A stretch of 64,000 nucleotides of DNA from Lachnospiraceae bacterium (GCA_015057435.1 SVEJ01000011.1:1-64000), one strand, 5' to 3'. Shown: positions 1 to 9,452, counted from the stretch's first letter. Notes: generated from the letters alone by a model not told the origin. A program made the numbers and translations.

Positions 1-116
1 TAATCATCCTTTTTTTCATCAAATACTCTTTCATAAATACAAACAATGTCATCAAAATAAACAAGTCCTGTCATTGGACCATCAAACCAATTGTTTATCG
101 TTATGACTTTTCCCAT
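1..116 (-). CDS. Hypothetical protein, 5' part only (cut by window edge)
   Basis: An open frame starts at an ATG (114-116) behind a GGGGA ribosome binding site and runs 38 codons to the window edge with no stop. The protein begins MGKVITINNWF and continues with a DGP motif and an acidic stretch. I do not recognise the family with confidence. The N-terminal strand followed by W-F/Y-D-G-P resembles small uncharacterised proteins. It is the last gene before the non-coding repeat patch and reads out of the window. Confidence 0.45.
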   Translation of the reverse strand, partial: MGKVITINNWFDGPMTGLVYFDDIVCIYERVFDEKKDD

Positions 117-577
117 AATAGTTCCCCGTCAAATTCAAAGTTTTCTCTCTTTCAAATTTACATCTAAAAAAATGATACCACAGACAATCCCAATTTCATA
201 GCAAAACAATTCTTCCATACTTTTTATGTCACTTCTACCGGTGTGTTTGCCAGATACGCATCGTGTATCACGATGCTACTGATCAGGGGAAGCATCTCCG
301 TTCCACTCCGGTCCGCGCTAAACGGATGTTCACTGGACATCCACCGCCCCTAAACCCCCTCGGATATAACTAAAAATAAATCAAAAACAACCAGTGCTTT
401 AACTCTTTTCAGTCCATCAAAAAGTGCTTGTTTATAATGCTTTATTATAAAGCATATAATGATAGCATTTTGCCTTTTCTTAAAGCATAAAATGCTGTCA
501 CATATCGTTAAAATAGTCGTTTTGTATTTTTGTGGGAAAACTGTGGGAACTACCCGAAAACCAAAAACCGGCGGAAT
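117..577. other. Gene-free stretch with one inverted hairpin module
   Basis: No convincing gene lies here. The short frames have no ribosome binding site or recognisable product. Positions 258-276 form a perfect 8-bp hairpin with a TAT loop, and 324-342 form another hairpin. Together (258-350) they match, in the opposite orientation, the modules at 577-928. The rest (350-570) is AT-rich, with a short run of related words around 529-548 (gtgggaaaactgtgggaa). Confidence 0.55.
258..350 (-). repeat. Hairpin module, inverted diverged copy
   Basis: Read on the minus strand this starts GGGGCG, then has a hairpin with arms GGATGT/ACATCC, then a block containing GACCGGAG and CGGAG, and ends in a perfect stem-loop (258-276). 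This is the same order of parts as the plus-strand modules at 577-928, but the stem sequences differ. It lacks the tRNA 3'-end word. I infer a diverged member of the same family in inverted orientation. Confidence 0.5.
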
Positions 578-669
578 GCAGTTGATGGGGCGCACGACGT
601 CCGGTGGACGTCGGCTTTGCGCCGACCGGAGCGGAGCGGAGACCTTGAGCCCATGGGCTCAAACTTTTC
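577..669 (+). repeat. Hairpin module 1 with tRNA-Leu 3'-end word
   Basis: The unit begins with TGCAGTTGATGGG (577-589), the reverse complement of the last 13 bases of tRNA-Leu(CAG). Next come an inverted repeat GACGTCC-GGT-GGACGTC, a CGGC/GCCG hairpin, GGAGACC, and the perfect palindrome TTGAGCCCATGGGCTCAA. From 578 to 661 it is identical to module 3 except for one base. GC content is far above the surroundings. Frames across it give low-complexity Gly/Ser/Arg peptides and are not credible genes. Confidence 0.7.
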
Positions 670-785
670 TGCAGTTGATGGGGTGAGACGGTATCAGAAA
701 AAGGTTCGGTGAACCTTTTCCCGTCGAACCGACCGACGAGACATTTATGTCGAGGAGACCTTGAACCCTTGGGTTCATCCTTTCT
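670..785 (+). repeat. Hairpin module 2, stems changed but pairing kept
   Basis: It begins with the same 13-base tRNA-Leu end (670-682), followed by text resembling the tRNA variable-arm region (ACGGTATCA). It has the same order of hairpins as modules 1 and 3 with different stems: AAAAGGTTC-GGT-GAACCTTTT, a GACAT/ATGTC hairpin, shared GGAGACCTTGA, and the near-palindrome TGAACCCTTGGGTTCA. Both arms changed together and the GGT loop was kept, so the fold rather than the sequence appears conserved. Confidence 0.65.
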
Positions 786-887
786 TGCAGTTGATGGGGC
801 GCACGACGTCCGGTGGACGTCGGCTTTGCGCCGACCGGAGCGAAGCGGAGACCTTGAGCCCATGGGCTCAAGGACCGCTCTGCTTCT
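786..887 (+). repeat. Hairpin module 3 with tRNA-Leu 3'-end word
   Basis: This is a nearly exact copy of module 1 (one difference over 84 bases), again opening with TGCAGTTGATGGG (786-798). It ends at the palindrome TTGAGCCCATGGGCTCAA and runs into the tRNA terminator hairpin. The fourth copy of the 13-base word is the 3' end of the intact tRNA-Leu (929-941), so the words sit at intervals of 93, 116 and 143 bases. Confidence 0.7.
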
Positions 888-924
888 AGCACAAAAAAAG
901 CAGGTTTCCCTGCTTTTTTGTGCT
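888..924. terminator. Terminator after tRNA-Leu(CAG)
   Basis: AGCACAAAAAAAGCAGG pairs with CCTGCTTTTTTGTGCT around a short TTC-type loop. It lies directly downstream of the minus-strand tRNA. The A/T-rich lower stem supplies a U-run on either strand. Confidence 0.75.
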
Positions 925-928
925 ACAA

Positions 929-1011
929 TGCAGTTGATGGGACTTGAACCCACACGGTATCACTACCACTAGAACCTGAATCTAGCGCGTCTGCCATTCC
1001 GCCACAACTGC
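929..1011 (-). tRNA. tRNA-Leu (anticodon CAG)
   Basis: The minus strand folds as a class II tRNA. The acceptor stem GCAGTTG/CAACTGC has discriminator A, the D-arm follows, and the anticodon loop TTCAGGT sits in a CTAGA/TCTAG stem. A long variable arm and a T-arm with GGTTCAAGTCC complete it. CCA is not encoded. Its last 13 bases are repeated three times downstream (577-798). Confidence 0.95.
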
Positions 1012-1080
1012 TTAATTCATCACTCGGACTGTTATATACTAAAACATTTTTTCAAAAAAATCAAGCAATTTACTACTCAC

Positions 1081-1530
1081 CTATCTCGGAATAAAATCCT
1101 GCAACATATCAAAACCCATTCCAACCAACAAATAATTCCTTACTATATGAAAAATCAACAAAATCACACCACACACAATCCATGGCGTATAACTTGTGCA
1201 ATAGTACCTTCTTCCGTCTCTTTTGCGCAACGTGCGTATTACGCCAATTTCATAGTGCAAAAACCAACCAAGACCCATTACAATTGCCGGATTATAATAA
1301 AGAGAATGCAACAAATCTCCTTGCAGCAAAGCAAACAACGCTCTTGTCCCACCACATCCGGGACAATAGATACGAAGTGCATCATGCATCACACACGGCA
1401 TTGTCGGGATAATCCCTAATTTCTGTAACATAATATAACCAAACATAACGAATCCTGACACAACAAGCATAATGTTAATCGCTATAAAATCCTTTTTCAA
1501 ATTATCATAATGTAACGGTTGTTTTGTCAT
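1081..1530 (-). CDS. DUF2752 membrane protein
   Basis: A small membrane protein with three or four hydrophobic segments and the DUF2752 hallmark CPGCGGTRA followed by Y-Y-N-P-A. The biochemical role of the family is unknown. Many members sit beside small DUF4190/TM2-type membrane proteins, as here with the divergent gene at 1710. I chose ATG 1530. A TTG at 1536 lies closer to the GAAGG-type ribosome binding site and would add two residues. Confidence 0.8.
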   Translation of the reverse strand: MTKQPLHYDNLKKDFIAINIMLVVSGFVMFGYIMLQKLGIIPTMPCVMHDALRIYCPGCGGTRALFALLQGDLLHSLYYNPAIVMGLGWFLHYEIGVIRTLRKRDGRRYYCTSYTPWIVCGVILLIFHIVRNYLLVGMGFDMLQDFIPR

Positions 1531-1648
1531 AATCAAAAAGGCCTACCTTCTTACTTTGTTTTTTTATTCTATCACACATGCTTGCAAAAAACCACCTGAC
1601 ATCTCTTTTCATTTTCTTCCCAAAAAATATCATATAATTCTTTACACA

Positions 1649-1678
1649 TTGACACCAAAAATGATATATTACTATACA
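1649..1678 (+). promoter_or_regulatory. Sigma-A-type promoter of the DUF4190-like gene
   Basis: TTGACA (1649-1654) and TATACA (1673-1678) are separated by 18 bases. They lie 32 bases upstream of the start codon, with AGGAG at 1697-1701. Confidence 0.65.
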
Positions 1679-1709
1679 GGAAAGAAATTATACAAAAGGA
1701 GAATATATT

Positions 1710-2345
1710 ATGGATGAAAACAATAACTTTTCTACAGATTATGTAATTGGTGGTCCTTCAACTCCGGAACCAACTCCTGCTCCTGAGCAAGAGAAAGCGG
1801 TTGAACCTACTCCTGCAGCTGAGTCTGCTCCTGCAGCTGAACCTACTCCTGCAGCTGAACCTACTCCGGTAGAGGAACCAAGCACAGCAAGTATTTATGA
1901 ACAAGCGAACAATGCAGCAACCAACCCTGCACAAGAGAAGAAGATTGAAGAGACTCCAATCTATACAACATCTTCAAGCAACAGTGCAATGGATAGTTTT
2001 TCTGTTCCAAGCGCACCAACATATGCTAGTTCAGATTCTAATACTTACTCTAGCACATACTCTAGTACATACACATCTACCAGCACAACATCAACCGACT
2101 CAACAACCATGGCGACAATTTCTTTGATCACAGGTATCTTGAGTATTATCACAGGATGTTGTTGTTGTGGTAACATCATATTCAGTATTATCGGTATCAT
2201 CTGTAGCGTAATGCAAAAACCATTATCTACAGGAAGCAAACCAGGCACAGCAACAGCCGGTTTAATTACATCAATCATTGGTATTGTAATATGTATCATT
2301 TCAGTCATTGCTACTATAGCATTAATGGCAACTGAGGGTATGTAA
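1710..2345 (+). CDS. DUF4190-like membrane protein with Pro/Glu/Ala-rich N-terminus
   Basis: The first ~65 residues hold an imperfect A-A-E-P-T-P repeat. A Ser/Thr/Tyr-rich linker follows (to about 135), then two hydrophobic segments (about 140-170 and 180-208) with a C-C-C-C turn between them. The tail has the G-x-x-T-A-x-A-G-L-I pattern of DUF4190 proteins. The function is unknown. The N-terminal half is probably a disordered cytoplasmic or surface extension. It is paired with the DUF2752 gene across a divergent promoter region and ends at a strong terminator. Confidence 0.75.
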   Translation: MDENNNFSTDYVIGGPSTPEPTPAPEQEKAVEPTPAAESAPAAEPTPAAEPTPVEEPSTASIYEQANNAATNPAQEKKIEETPIYTTSSSNSAMDSFSVPSAPTYASSDSNTYSSTYSSTYTSTSTTSTDSTTMATISLITGILSIITGCCCCGNIIFSIIGIICSVMQKPLSTGSKPGTATAGLITSIIGIVICIISVIATIALMATEGM

Positions 2346-2358
2346 GAATACGCAACCA

Positions 2359-2400
2359 AAAAGAAGCGCGAAGTGTATCACACATTTGCGCTTCTTTTTT
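2359..2400. terminator. Bidirectional terminator
   Basis: AAAAGAAGCGC pairs with GCGCTTCTTTT, with A- and T-runs on the two sides. It serves the converging gene ends at 2345 (plus) and 2405 (minus). Confidence 0.85.
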
Positions 2401-2404
2401 ATTA

Positions 2405-3433
2405 CTATTGAGCAGACGTAAACGGGAAGTTCCCTATCAATTCTTTATTCACATCTTCTTCGTAATTGAATCTTGCTTCATATTTTTTCGACCAATCTTT
2501 GAAGACTTCATTAAAATACTCTTTTTGCATATTTTCTATGATTGTAGCTTTATTCTTCTTTGTAAGTTCTTCATCTTTTGACTGCAGCATTTTAAAAATG
2601 TGATAGCCATACTCACTCTCAATCACAACGCTGACCTCATCATTAGATAATGCAAGCACTTTATCCGTAATGGATTCGCCATATTCCTCAACCAATTCAC
2701 CACGAGACATCGTATAGGTTCCTGCGTATTTCAAATCATATTTATCTATAATCATCTCATATGTCATGTCAGAGTCTTCTGCGAGCGTCGCTAATGCTTC
2801 ATTCGCTTTCTCTAGCTGTGTTGCTTTTTTCTCATCAGTATAAGCTTCCACAGAACCATCTTGCTTAACCCGATAACACTCAAACACCATATCACAAAAC
2901 GTTGTCATGCGTGCCTGTTCTTCAGAAATTTCAAATTCATGCTCCGAAATCACTTTGTCGTATACCTTCTTAGCAAGCATATTCTCTTCAATCACCAGGG
3001 TTGCTAACTCTTTTGTTACTTCCGTCTCTTTTTTGTCACGATCCGTTAATCCTGCAAAAAATGTTTCCGCACTTTCCAAGGCTTCTTGTTTTTCCTTATC
3101 ACTTAACGTAATATCCAAATCCTCAGCCTGTCCCACTAACACTTTCACGCGATTGATATTACCGATTATATCCTTCACAGTGACTTCCTTGAGACTGCTT
3201 TTCCCATCATCTGTTGACAATTCCAAACTCCATATACCATTGCCATATGCTTTCACATAATCTTCTTCCACTGTTTTTGCATATACGAAGAATTCTCCAT
3301 ATGAAATCGTATATTTGCCGTATTTGTATACAACCTTTGCAGGCTCCTCTTTTTCATTACGTTGACACGCAAATAGTGGCATCACGCAGCAAAAACAAAG
3401 CAAAACTAACAGCAATCTTTTTTTCAACTGCAT
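2405..3433 (-). CDS. PrsA-like foldase lipoprotein (parvulin type)
   Basis: A 342-residue secreted lipoprotein. A Lys-rich start is followed by a hydrophobic stretch and a lipobox ending L-F-A-C (Cys23). The middle is charged and helical, SurA/PrsA-like. A C-terminal parvulin-type peptidyl-prolyl isomerase segment (about 190-300) includes G-E-L-V-E-E-Y-G and E-S-E-Y-G-Y-H-I-F-K. It should help exported proteins fold outside the membrane. It follows a second PrsA-like gene with only 3 bases between, and both follow mfd. It is the last gene of this operon, before the terminator at 2359-2400. Confidence 0.8.
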   Translation of the reverse strand: MQLKKRLLLVLLCFCCVMPLFACQRNEKEEPAKVVYKYGKYTISYGEFFVYAKTVEEDYVKAYGNGIWSLELSTDDGKSSLKEVTVKDIIGNINRVKVLVGQAEDLDITLSDKEKQEALESAETFFAGLTDRDKKETEVTKELATLVIEENMLAKKVYDKVISEHEFEISEEQARMTTFCDMVFECYRVKQDGSVEAYTDEKKATQLEKANEALATLAEDSDMTYEMIIDKYDLKYAGTYTMSRGELVEEYGESITDKVLALSNDEVSVVIESEYGYHIFKMLQSKDEELTKKNKATIIENMQKEYFNEVFKDWSKKYEARFNYEEDVNKELIGNFPFTSAQ

Positions 3434-3436
3434 ATC

Positions 3437-4498
3437 CTATTCCTCCATTCCCGACACATAATCATACAAGGAAATCTGTTCCCACACTTTTCCGCTAAAG
3501 ACCGGCTCATCACTAACACCGAGCTCACGTCTCCACTCCGCTCTTTTTTCTTGCAAGAGCTCTTTTTCCTTATCTGCACGATAATGACTAATAATCTGAT
3601 CCGCCAATTCCTGATTATTCTCCTCAACCATTTTAAGAATTGCGTAACAACTTTCCGTCTCTAAGACCGGACTATACTCACCTGTTTTCAATGTTGTCGT
3701 ATATTTAGAAAACGGCTCTCCGAAGCTCTTTGCAAGGTTGCGTTCCTCAGAAGAGAATGCTTCTACTCCATATTCCTTGGCAATCGCTTCTATCTCTGCT
3801 CCGTCCTTCAACTTCACAAGTGCCTCATCTGCATCTTTTTTTCTCTTATTAATCTCATCATCAGAAAGCATAATCGGTGTCTCTCCGTCTTCCAACGTCA
3901 CATAACTTCCGTCCGCCTCCATTTCAATCTTCGGGAAAAGCAACATATACACTGCACAATACTTGTCATCTTCAATCTTTAAATCAGACACAGCTTCCTT
4001 TTCCACCTTATGACCAAGATAACGTTGCGTATAGATTTCTTCTATTATATCTTTATCAACGCCATAATAATTCAGTAATCTGGCATCCACTTTTCCAAGA
4101 TATGTTGTTACATCTTTTTGGATTAACGCCTTCTCTTCTTCCGTCACACTAAGACCTTGCTTCTTTGCAATCTGATACGCAACCTTATAATCCATAATAA
4201 GCTGCTTTATCTCATCCTTATAGTAATCTGCTGCATCTATCCCATTATCAGCTTTCACACCTTCCATGCTCTGTGCGGTAATGCCCAGATTCATTACATT
4301 TTGCAAAATACAAAAATTCACTTCATCCAGATATACCTCTTCCGTTCCGACAGTAAACACAAGCTGATTAGAAGGTTTTTTATCCTCACCCGATAATTTC
4401 CATAGTGCAATAAATGCCACCACCAAAACAATTGCAATTCCAATTACCGTTGCAACACGGCTCCAATTCATTTTCTTTTCTTCTGTTTTCTTTTCCAT
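3437..4498 (-). CDS. PrsA/SurA-like peptidyl-prolyl isomerase, membrane-anchored
   Basis: A 353-residue protein with a short charged cytoplasmic head, one membrane helix (about 14-35) and an extracellular SurA-N-like helical region. A parvulin-like stretch near 255-315 includes F-G-E-P-F-S-K and L-E-T-E-S-C-Y-A-I-L-K-M. Unlike its neighbour it has no lipobox and is tethered by a helix. It starts 45 bases after mfd stops and is coupled to the second foldase. The isomerase core is divergent, so it may act more as a chaperone than an enzyme. Confidence 0.75.
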   Translation of the reverse strand: MEKKTEEKKMNWSRVATVIGIAIVLVVAFIALWKLSGEDKKPSNQLVFTVGTEEVYLDEVNFCILQNVMNLGITAQSMEGVKADNGIDAADYYKDEIKQLIMDYKVAYQIAKKQGLSVTEEEKALIQKDVTTYLGKVDARLLNYYGVDKDIIEEIYTQRYLGHKVEKEAVSDLKIEDDKYCAVYMLLFPKIEMEADGSYVTLEDGETPIMLSDDEINKRKKDADEALVKLKDGAEIEAIAKEYGVEAFSSEERNLAKSFGEPFSKYTTTLKTGEYSPVLETESCYAILKMVEENNQELADQIISHYRADKEKELLQEKRAEWRRELGVSDEPVFSGKVWEQISLYDYVSGMEE

Positions 4499-4543
4499 AA
4501 TCCATCCTCTGCGAAAAAACGATACAAAAAGTATACTATATTT

Positions 4544-7500
4544 TTATTTTTCAATCAACTCATTGATATCTGCAATAATCGCTTCCAAATCTTTGACAAA
4601 GTTCTTGATACTTTTCTTTTCCAAATCAATCAAAAATCCAGGATTTCCGGATGTCACCACACGAATGTTATTCAGATACTTGTCTAAAAATGGCTCTAAA
4701 AGCTCGACTTTGACCCTCACATTGGCTGCCATCTCAATCTGAACCTTTCCGTTTTTATAAGAAATTGCCGTAATACCTGCTTCATGTGATTTTGCACGTA
4801 TCTTCGCAATCATCAATAAATTCAACACCTCATAGGTTGGGTCACCAAACCGGTCAGTCAATTCATCTAACATATCCTCATAATCTTCGTCTGTCCACAC
4901 GCCTGAAATTCTTTTGTATAATTCTAACTTCACCAATTCGTTTTTCACATACGTAGAAGGAATAAACGCATCAATCGGAAGATCTATTGTAGTATCAAAC
5001 TCCTTAACCACCTCTTCTCCTTTTTGCATCAAAATGGCTTCATTTAGCATTTTACAATACAAATCATATCCGACTACTTCCATGTGTCCGGACTGATCTG
5101 CCCCGAGCAGATTGCCCGCTCCACGAATCTCCAAATCTCGCATCGCGATCTTAAATCCTGAACCAAGATCTGTAAATTCACGAATCGCCTTTAAGCGTTT
5201 CTCTGCAGTCTCTTTTAGCATCTTGTCTCGTTTGTACATCAAAAAGGCATACGCATTTTTATCTGATCTTCCGACACGTCCTCTAAGCTGATATAGCTGC
5301 GACAACCCAAAATTCTCTGCATCATGAATAATCATTGTGTTCGCATTCGAAATGTCCAATCCTGTTTCGATAATTGTTGTTGTCACCAGCACATCAATTT
5401 CCTTGTTAATAAATGCAAACATTACGTCTTCTAATTCTTTTTCTTTCATCTGACCATGTGCATATGCAATCCTTACATCCGGCATAAGCTTCGACAAATC
5501 TGCCGCCATATCAGCAATCGTGTTCACCCTGTTATAGACGTAATACACCTGACCACCACGAGACAATTCCCTAAAAATCGCCTCTTTCACCAATTCTGTA
5601 TTGTACTCAAGCACATACGTCTGAATCGCTTTTCGATCAACCGGAGGTTCTTCTAAAAGACTCATATCCCGGATACCAATCAAACTCATATGAAGCGTTC
5701 TCGGAATCGGTGTAGCTGTAAGTGTTAATACATCCACATCCTTTTTCATCTGCTTGATTTTTTCTTTGTGCGTTACACCAAACCGCTGTTCCTCATCAAT
5801 AATCAGCAAGCCAAGATTCCGATAATCAAGATCCTTCGACAACAATCTGTGTGTTCCGATAATAATGTCAACCTGACCTTTTTTCAATTCATCCAAAACC
5901 TTCTTTTGCTCTTTTGCAGAAAGAAATCTGGATAACATACGAACATTCACCGGAAAGTCCTGCATACGTTCCTGAAACGTATTAAAATGCTGCTGTGCTA
6001 ATATTGTGGTCGGCACTAGATATGCAACCTGTTTGCCGTCTTGTACGGCTTTAAATGCTGCCCTGATTGCAACTTCAGTCTTGCCATATCCGACATCACC
6101 ACACACAAGTCGATCCATAATCCTTGTGCTTTCCATATCTTTCTTTGTATCTTCGATTGCTTTCCACTGATCTTCTGTCTCCTCAAACGGAAACATTTCT
6201 TCGAATTCTTTTTGCCATACTGTATCAGCAGAAAATGCATATCCTTCTTTCGACTGTCTGATTGCATATAGTTCTACCAATTCTTTGGCAATCTCATGCA
6301 CCTTCCCCCGAACTTTACTTTTCGTCTTCTCCCATTCTGTACCACCAAGCTTATTGAGCTTTGGTTTCTTGCTTTCTTTCGAAGCATATTTTTGAATCAG
6401 ATCAAGCTGTGATGCAAGAATAAACAGCTTCGCACCGCCGCTATATTCAATTGAAATATAATCCTTCGCAACCTGATCAACCTCTATCTTTTCAATTCCA
6501 AGATATATTCCCAGACCATGCTTTTCATGTACCACATAATCTCCGATATTCAGATCATCAAAGCTTTTGATTCTCTCTCCTGAATAAAGCGGTTTTCTCT
6601 TGATACGCTTTCTCGTTTTCTTTTGTCCGAACAAATCTCCTTCCGTCAGAACAACCAATCGAATATCCGGTATCAAAAAACCGGCCTGTAAGCGACCTGT
6701 CGTAATCATCATTTCTGTTTCCTGCAAAAGACGTGAACCATCTGCAGAAAAGAAGCAATTTACGCCTTGATTTTGCAAATCTTTTGCTAATCGCTCTCCT
6801 CTTGTTGTCGATGGTGAAAATAACAAAATACGATAATTCTGTTTTTTCCAGTTCTTGATATCCTTCAAAAGCATTTCAAAATTATGATGGTATGTCGGCA
6901 CCATTTTTGTTTCAAAATCAATCCGCGTCTTTACATCAAAAGAAGACTCCGACTTACCTAATATACTAAAACATACTGTATTTCGAAGTGCCAACTTTGC
7001 AACAATTTCTTTATAATCAAATAACACGTCCACCTGACCCGGAAGGATATATCCACCTTCCAATCTGCTCATCATGCTCTCACGAAATTCAATCTGACAT
7101 GCATTTGCTCTTTCTACAACTTTTTCCGGCTCGTCTACAATAAAAAATGTATCCTCTGGCATATATGACATAAAACTACACAATTCTTCATAGAAAAATC
7201 CAATATATCCATCAATGCCCATCGCACTGTGAAAATACTGTAGCTCTTCCTTTAAAGATGCAATCTCCCGATTGATTCTTGCATATTCTTCTGTCCGGAA
7301 TGCATCCTTTAATTTCTTTGCATATTGTTTGTGCTCTTTTTCAATCTTTTTGATTCCTCTTTCAATACGAGCCGTATCTAATATCATCTCTGCCGCAGGA
7401 TACACGCTAAGCGATTCTACGTTTTCAATACTTCGTTGACTTTCCACGTCAAAACTTCGAATACTATCTATATCTTCCCCCCAAAGTTCAACACGAAAAG

Positions 7501-8059
7501 GGCACTCACTACTCATCGGGAAGATATCAAGAATACCTCCTCGAATCGAGAACTGCCCTACTCCATCTACCCAATCATTTCTTTCATAGCCCAAAGAAAT
7601 CAGACGCTCTTTCATCTTTTCAAGATCAAGTGTCTTGCCTACAGTAAATGTTACAATATTCATTTTAATTGCGTCCGGCGTTATCATCTTGTTCAGCAAT
7701 GCATCAATTGAAAGAACCACAGTAGTAGCCGTTCCTTCAATCAGTGCTTTTACCACTTCCATACGCTGCCTTAAGATCGTATGACCGTGAATATCTGCAC
7801 TATAGAAAAGAACATCCTTAGACGGATAATACATGACATTCCTATCAAAGAAACGATAATCATTCACAATCTCTTTTGCCCGATCTTCATTGTATGTCAC
7901 AATCAGCTTCAAACGATTCTCTGAAATTGCGTCCATCGTATAATATCTGCCGTATCCATCTGTTCCGCAAATCTCTACCGGCATGTTCCCGGATGTCGCA
8001 GCAGCTTCACACTGTTGCTTGATAACGCTCAACCGAAAGGGAGCCAACAAAGTTTCCAT
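4544..8059 (-). CDS. mfd: Transcription-repair coupling factor Mfd
   Basis: This DNA translocase removes stalled RNA polymerase and recruits UvrA to transcribed lesions. At 1171 residues it is full family length. The UvrB-like N-terminal module is followed by the RNA-polymerase-interacting domain (about 500-570). The RecG-like motor has Walker [10 protein letters not shown], the D-E-E-Q-R-F-G-V box, T-A-T-P-I-P-R-T-L and G-R-V-G-R-S. The C-terminal TRCF domain completes it. It has a good AAAAGGAG ribosome binding site. It lies downstream of pth, as in many Firmicutes, and two PrsA-like genes follow. Confidence 0.97.
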   Translation of the reverse strand: METLLAPFRLSVIKQQCEAAATSGNMPVEICGTDGYGRYYTMDAISENRLKLIVTYNEDRAKEIVNDYRFFDRNVMYYPSKDVLFYSADIHGHTILRQRMEVVKALIEGTATTVVLSIDALLNKMITPDAIKMNIVTFTVGKTLDLEKMKERLISLGYERNDWVDGVGQFSIRGGILDIFPMSSECPFRVELWGEDIDSIRSFDVESQRSIENVESLSVYPAAEMILDTARIERGIKKIEKEHKQYAKKLKDAFRTEEYARINREIASLKEELQYFHSAMGIDGYIGFFYEELCSFMSYMPEDTFFIVDEPEKVVERANACQIEFRESMMSRLEGGYILPGQVDVLFDYKEIVAKLALRNTVCFSILGKSESSFDVKTRIDFETKMVPTYHHNFEMLLKDIKNWKKQNYRILLFSPSTTRGERLAKDLQNQGVNCFFSADGSRLLQETEMMITTGRLQAGFLIPDIRLVVLTEGDLFGQKKTRKRIKRKPLYSGERIKSFDDLNIGDYVVHEKHGLGIYLGIEKIEVDQVAKDYISIEYSGGAKLFILASQLDLIQKYASKESKKPKLNKLGGTEWEKTKSKVRGKVHEIAKELVELYAIRQSKEGYAFSADTVWQKEFEEMFPFEETEDQWKAIEDTKKDMESTRIMDRLVCGDVGYGKTEVAIRAAFKAVQDGKQVAYLVPTTILAQQHFNTFQERMQDFPVNVRMLSRFLSAKEQKKVLDELKKGQVDIIIGTHRLLSKDLDYRNLGLLIIDEEQRFGVTHKEKIKQMKKDVDVLTLTATPIPRTLHMSLIGIRDMSLLEEPPVDRKAIQTYVLEYNTELVKEAIFRELSRGGQVYYVYNRVNTIADMAADLSKLMPDVRIAYAHGQMKEKELEDVMFAFINKEIDVLVTTTIIETGLDISNANTMIIHDAENFGLSQLYQLRGRVGRSDKNAYAFLMYKRDKMLKETAEKRLKAIREFTDLGSGFKIAMRDLEIRGAGNLLGADQSGHMEVVGYDLYCKMLNEAILMQKGEEVVKEFDTTIDLPIDAFIPSTYVKNELVKLELYKRISGVWTDEDYEDMLDELTDRFGDPTYEVLNLLMIAKIRAKSHEAGITAISYKNGKVQIEMAANVRVKVELLEPFLDKYLNNIRVVTSGNPGFLIDLEKKSIKNFVKDLEAIIADINELIEK

Positions 8060-8107
8060 ATTACTTCCTTTTCTCCTTTTGTCTTTACAAAATGTAAGAC
8101 AACTACT

Positions 8108-8671
8108 TTATTTCCCATTAAAATCATTCATTGCTTTTGGAATATCATCCATGACCATAAGTGCAACTGCTTTGCATGCATTGTCGTAAGCAGCATCCAA
8201 AGTTTCCTTCTCCTGCTTTGAAAAATGAGACAACACATAATCTGCCAAATCCATCTTTGGCGGTTTCATACCAACACCGACACGTACTCTCGGGAATTCC
8301 TGTGTACCAAGATGTGCGATTATATTCTTAATTCCATTATGCCCACCTGCACTGCCTTTTTCGCGAATTCTTAATTTTCCAACATCGAGATTGATATCAT
8401 CATACACTACAATAATATCTTCCGGTAGAATCTTGAAATAGTTAGCAACCGCAACTACACTTTCACCGCTTAAGTTCATATACGTCATAGGCTTCAATAG
8501 AATAACACTCTGTCCTTCTATCTTTCCCTTTCCGTATAATCCCTTGTGTTTCGCTTCATCAACACCAATATTATATTCCTTTGCAATATAATCTATGACA
8601 TCAAATCCAACATTATGTCTTGTATTTTCGTATTTTTTTGTAGGGTTTCCCAGACCAACAATCAATTTCAT
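8108..8671 (-). CDS. pth: Peptidyl-tRNA hydrolase
   Basis: It recycles peptidyl-tRNAs released from stalled ribosomes. The protein is 187 residues from MKLIVGLGNP, with the family signatures N-T-R-H-N-V-G-F (catalytic His), K-P-x-T-Y-M-N-L-S-G and G-G-H-N-G-I-K-N. The frame is open 14 codons further upstream, but the ATG at 8669-8671 has a GGGGAC ribosome binding site and matches the family start. It lies between the glmU-like gene and mfd, the order seen in Bacillus. Confidence 0.96.
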   Translation of the reverse strand: MKLIVGLGNPTKKYENTRHNVGFDVIDYIAKEYNIGVDEAKHKGLYGKGKIEGQSVILLKPMTYMNLSGESVVAVANYFKILPEDIIVVYDDINLDVGKLRIREKGSAGGHNGIKNIIAHLGTQEFPRVRVGVGMKPPKMDLADYVLSHFSKQEKETLDAAYDNACKAVALMVMDDIPKAMNDFNGK

Positions 8672-8714
8672 AATCTTGTCCCCTTGTTGTTTCCTTTTAA
8701 ATAATTCAAACATA

Positions 8715-9452
8715 TTATCTGTTTTTTAATATCTCTTCTGCTTCTTTTAACTGCTCCGGAGAATTCACCCCTCGAATCTCATCAACGTCTTTGATTACCA
8801 TCGTTGCAACTTCTCCAAAACCTTGTGACTTTACAATCTCTATAGTATCTGTAAGGTAATACTCGCCTTGTGCATTATCATTCGTAAGCATAGAAAGCGC
8901 TTTCGAAAGAATTGCAGAATCAAATATATACATTCCGGAATTAATCTCATCCACACGCTGTTCCTCTAATGTAGCATCCTTTTGCTCTACGATTTTTACA
9001 AACTTACCCCACATATCTTTGATAATACGTCCATATCCGGTTGGGTCATCTACCTTTGCTGTCAAGACCGTAATTGCATTCTTTTCTTCCTGATGTACCT
9101 GAACCAACGCTTTTAAGGTTTCCCCTGTAATCAGTGGTGTATCACCACAAAGAACCATCGTAAGTCCTTCTTCTCCGATAAATGAACTTGCGCACTTCAC
9201 TGCATGTCCGGTTCCTAATTGTTCTTCCTGCAAAACATATGTCACATTCGGACCAACTACTTCCTTTACCATGTCTGCTTTGTGTCCTACAACCAAACAG
9301 ACATCCTCTTCCTTTGCACCAGCCTCTAATGCCGCGTCTATTGAATACTTCACCATAGGTTTTCCTAATGCTTCGTGGATTACCTTTGGTAGTTCCGATT
9401 TCATTCTTGTTCCTTTTCCTGCCGCCAAAATTACTGCTTTTACTCTTGCCAT
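8715..9452 (-). CDS. GlmU-like UDP-GlcNAc pyrophosphorylase, single domain
   Basis: A nucleotidyltransferase of 245 residues with the signature L-A-A-G-K-G-T-R-M-K-S-x-x-P-K near the start, V-L-C-G-D-T-P-L, and G-Y-G-R-I-I. It matches the N-terminal uridylyltransferase half of GlmU (usually about 450 residues). The left-handed beta-helix acetyltransferase half is missing. The frame ends cleanly and pth follows after a short gap, so no broken second half is left. It probably makes UDP-GlcNAc from GlcNAc-1-P, with acetylation done by another enzyme. Its place beside spoVG and pth supports glmU ancestry. Confidence 0.85.
   Translation of the reverse strand: MARVKAVILAAGKGTRMKSELPKVIHEALGKPMVKYSIDAALEAGAKEEDVCLVVGHKADMVKEVVGPNVTYVLQEEQLGTGHAVKCASSFIGEEGLTMVLCGDTPLITGETLKALVQVHQEEKNAITVLTAKVDDPTGYGRIIKDMWGKFVKIVEQKDATLEEQRVDEINSGMYIFDSAILSKALSMLTNDNAQGEYYLTDTIEIVKSQGFGEVATMVIKDVDEIRGVNSPEQLKEAEEILKNR

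Noticed and set aside
498-953. Long open frames across the hairpin modules giving Gly/Ser/Arg/Pro-rich peptides
   Set aside because: They arise from GC-rich repeats, exist on both strands, lack ribosome binding sites and include the tRNA end.
1897-2359. Opposite-strand and shifted frames inside the DUF4190-like gene
   Set aside because: They are shadows of the Pro/Ala/Ser repeat coding sequence without start signals.
8715-9452. glmU as a frameshifted pseudogene
   Set aside because: The space after the stop is filled by pth, so no second half remains in any frame; the domain is complete.
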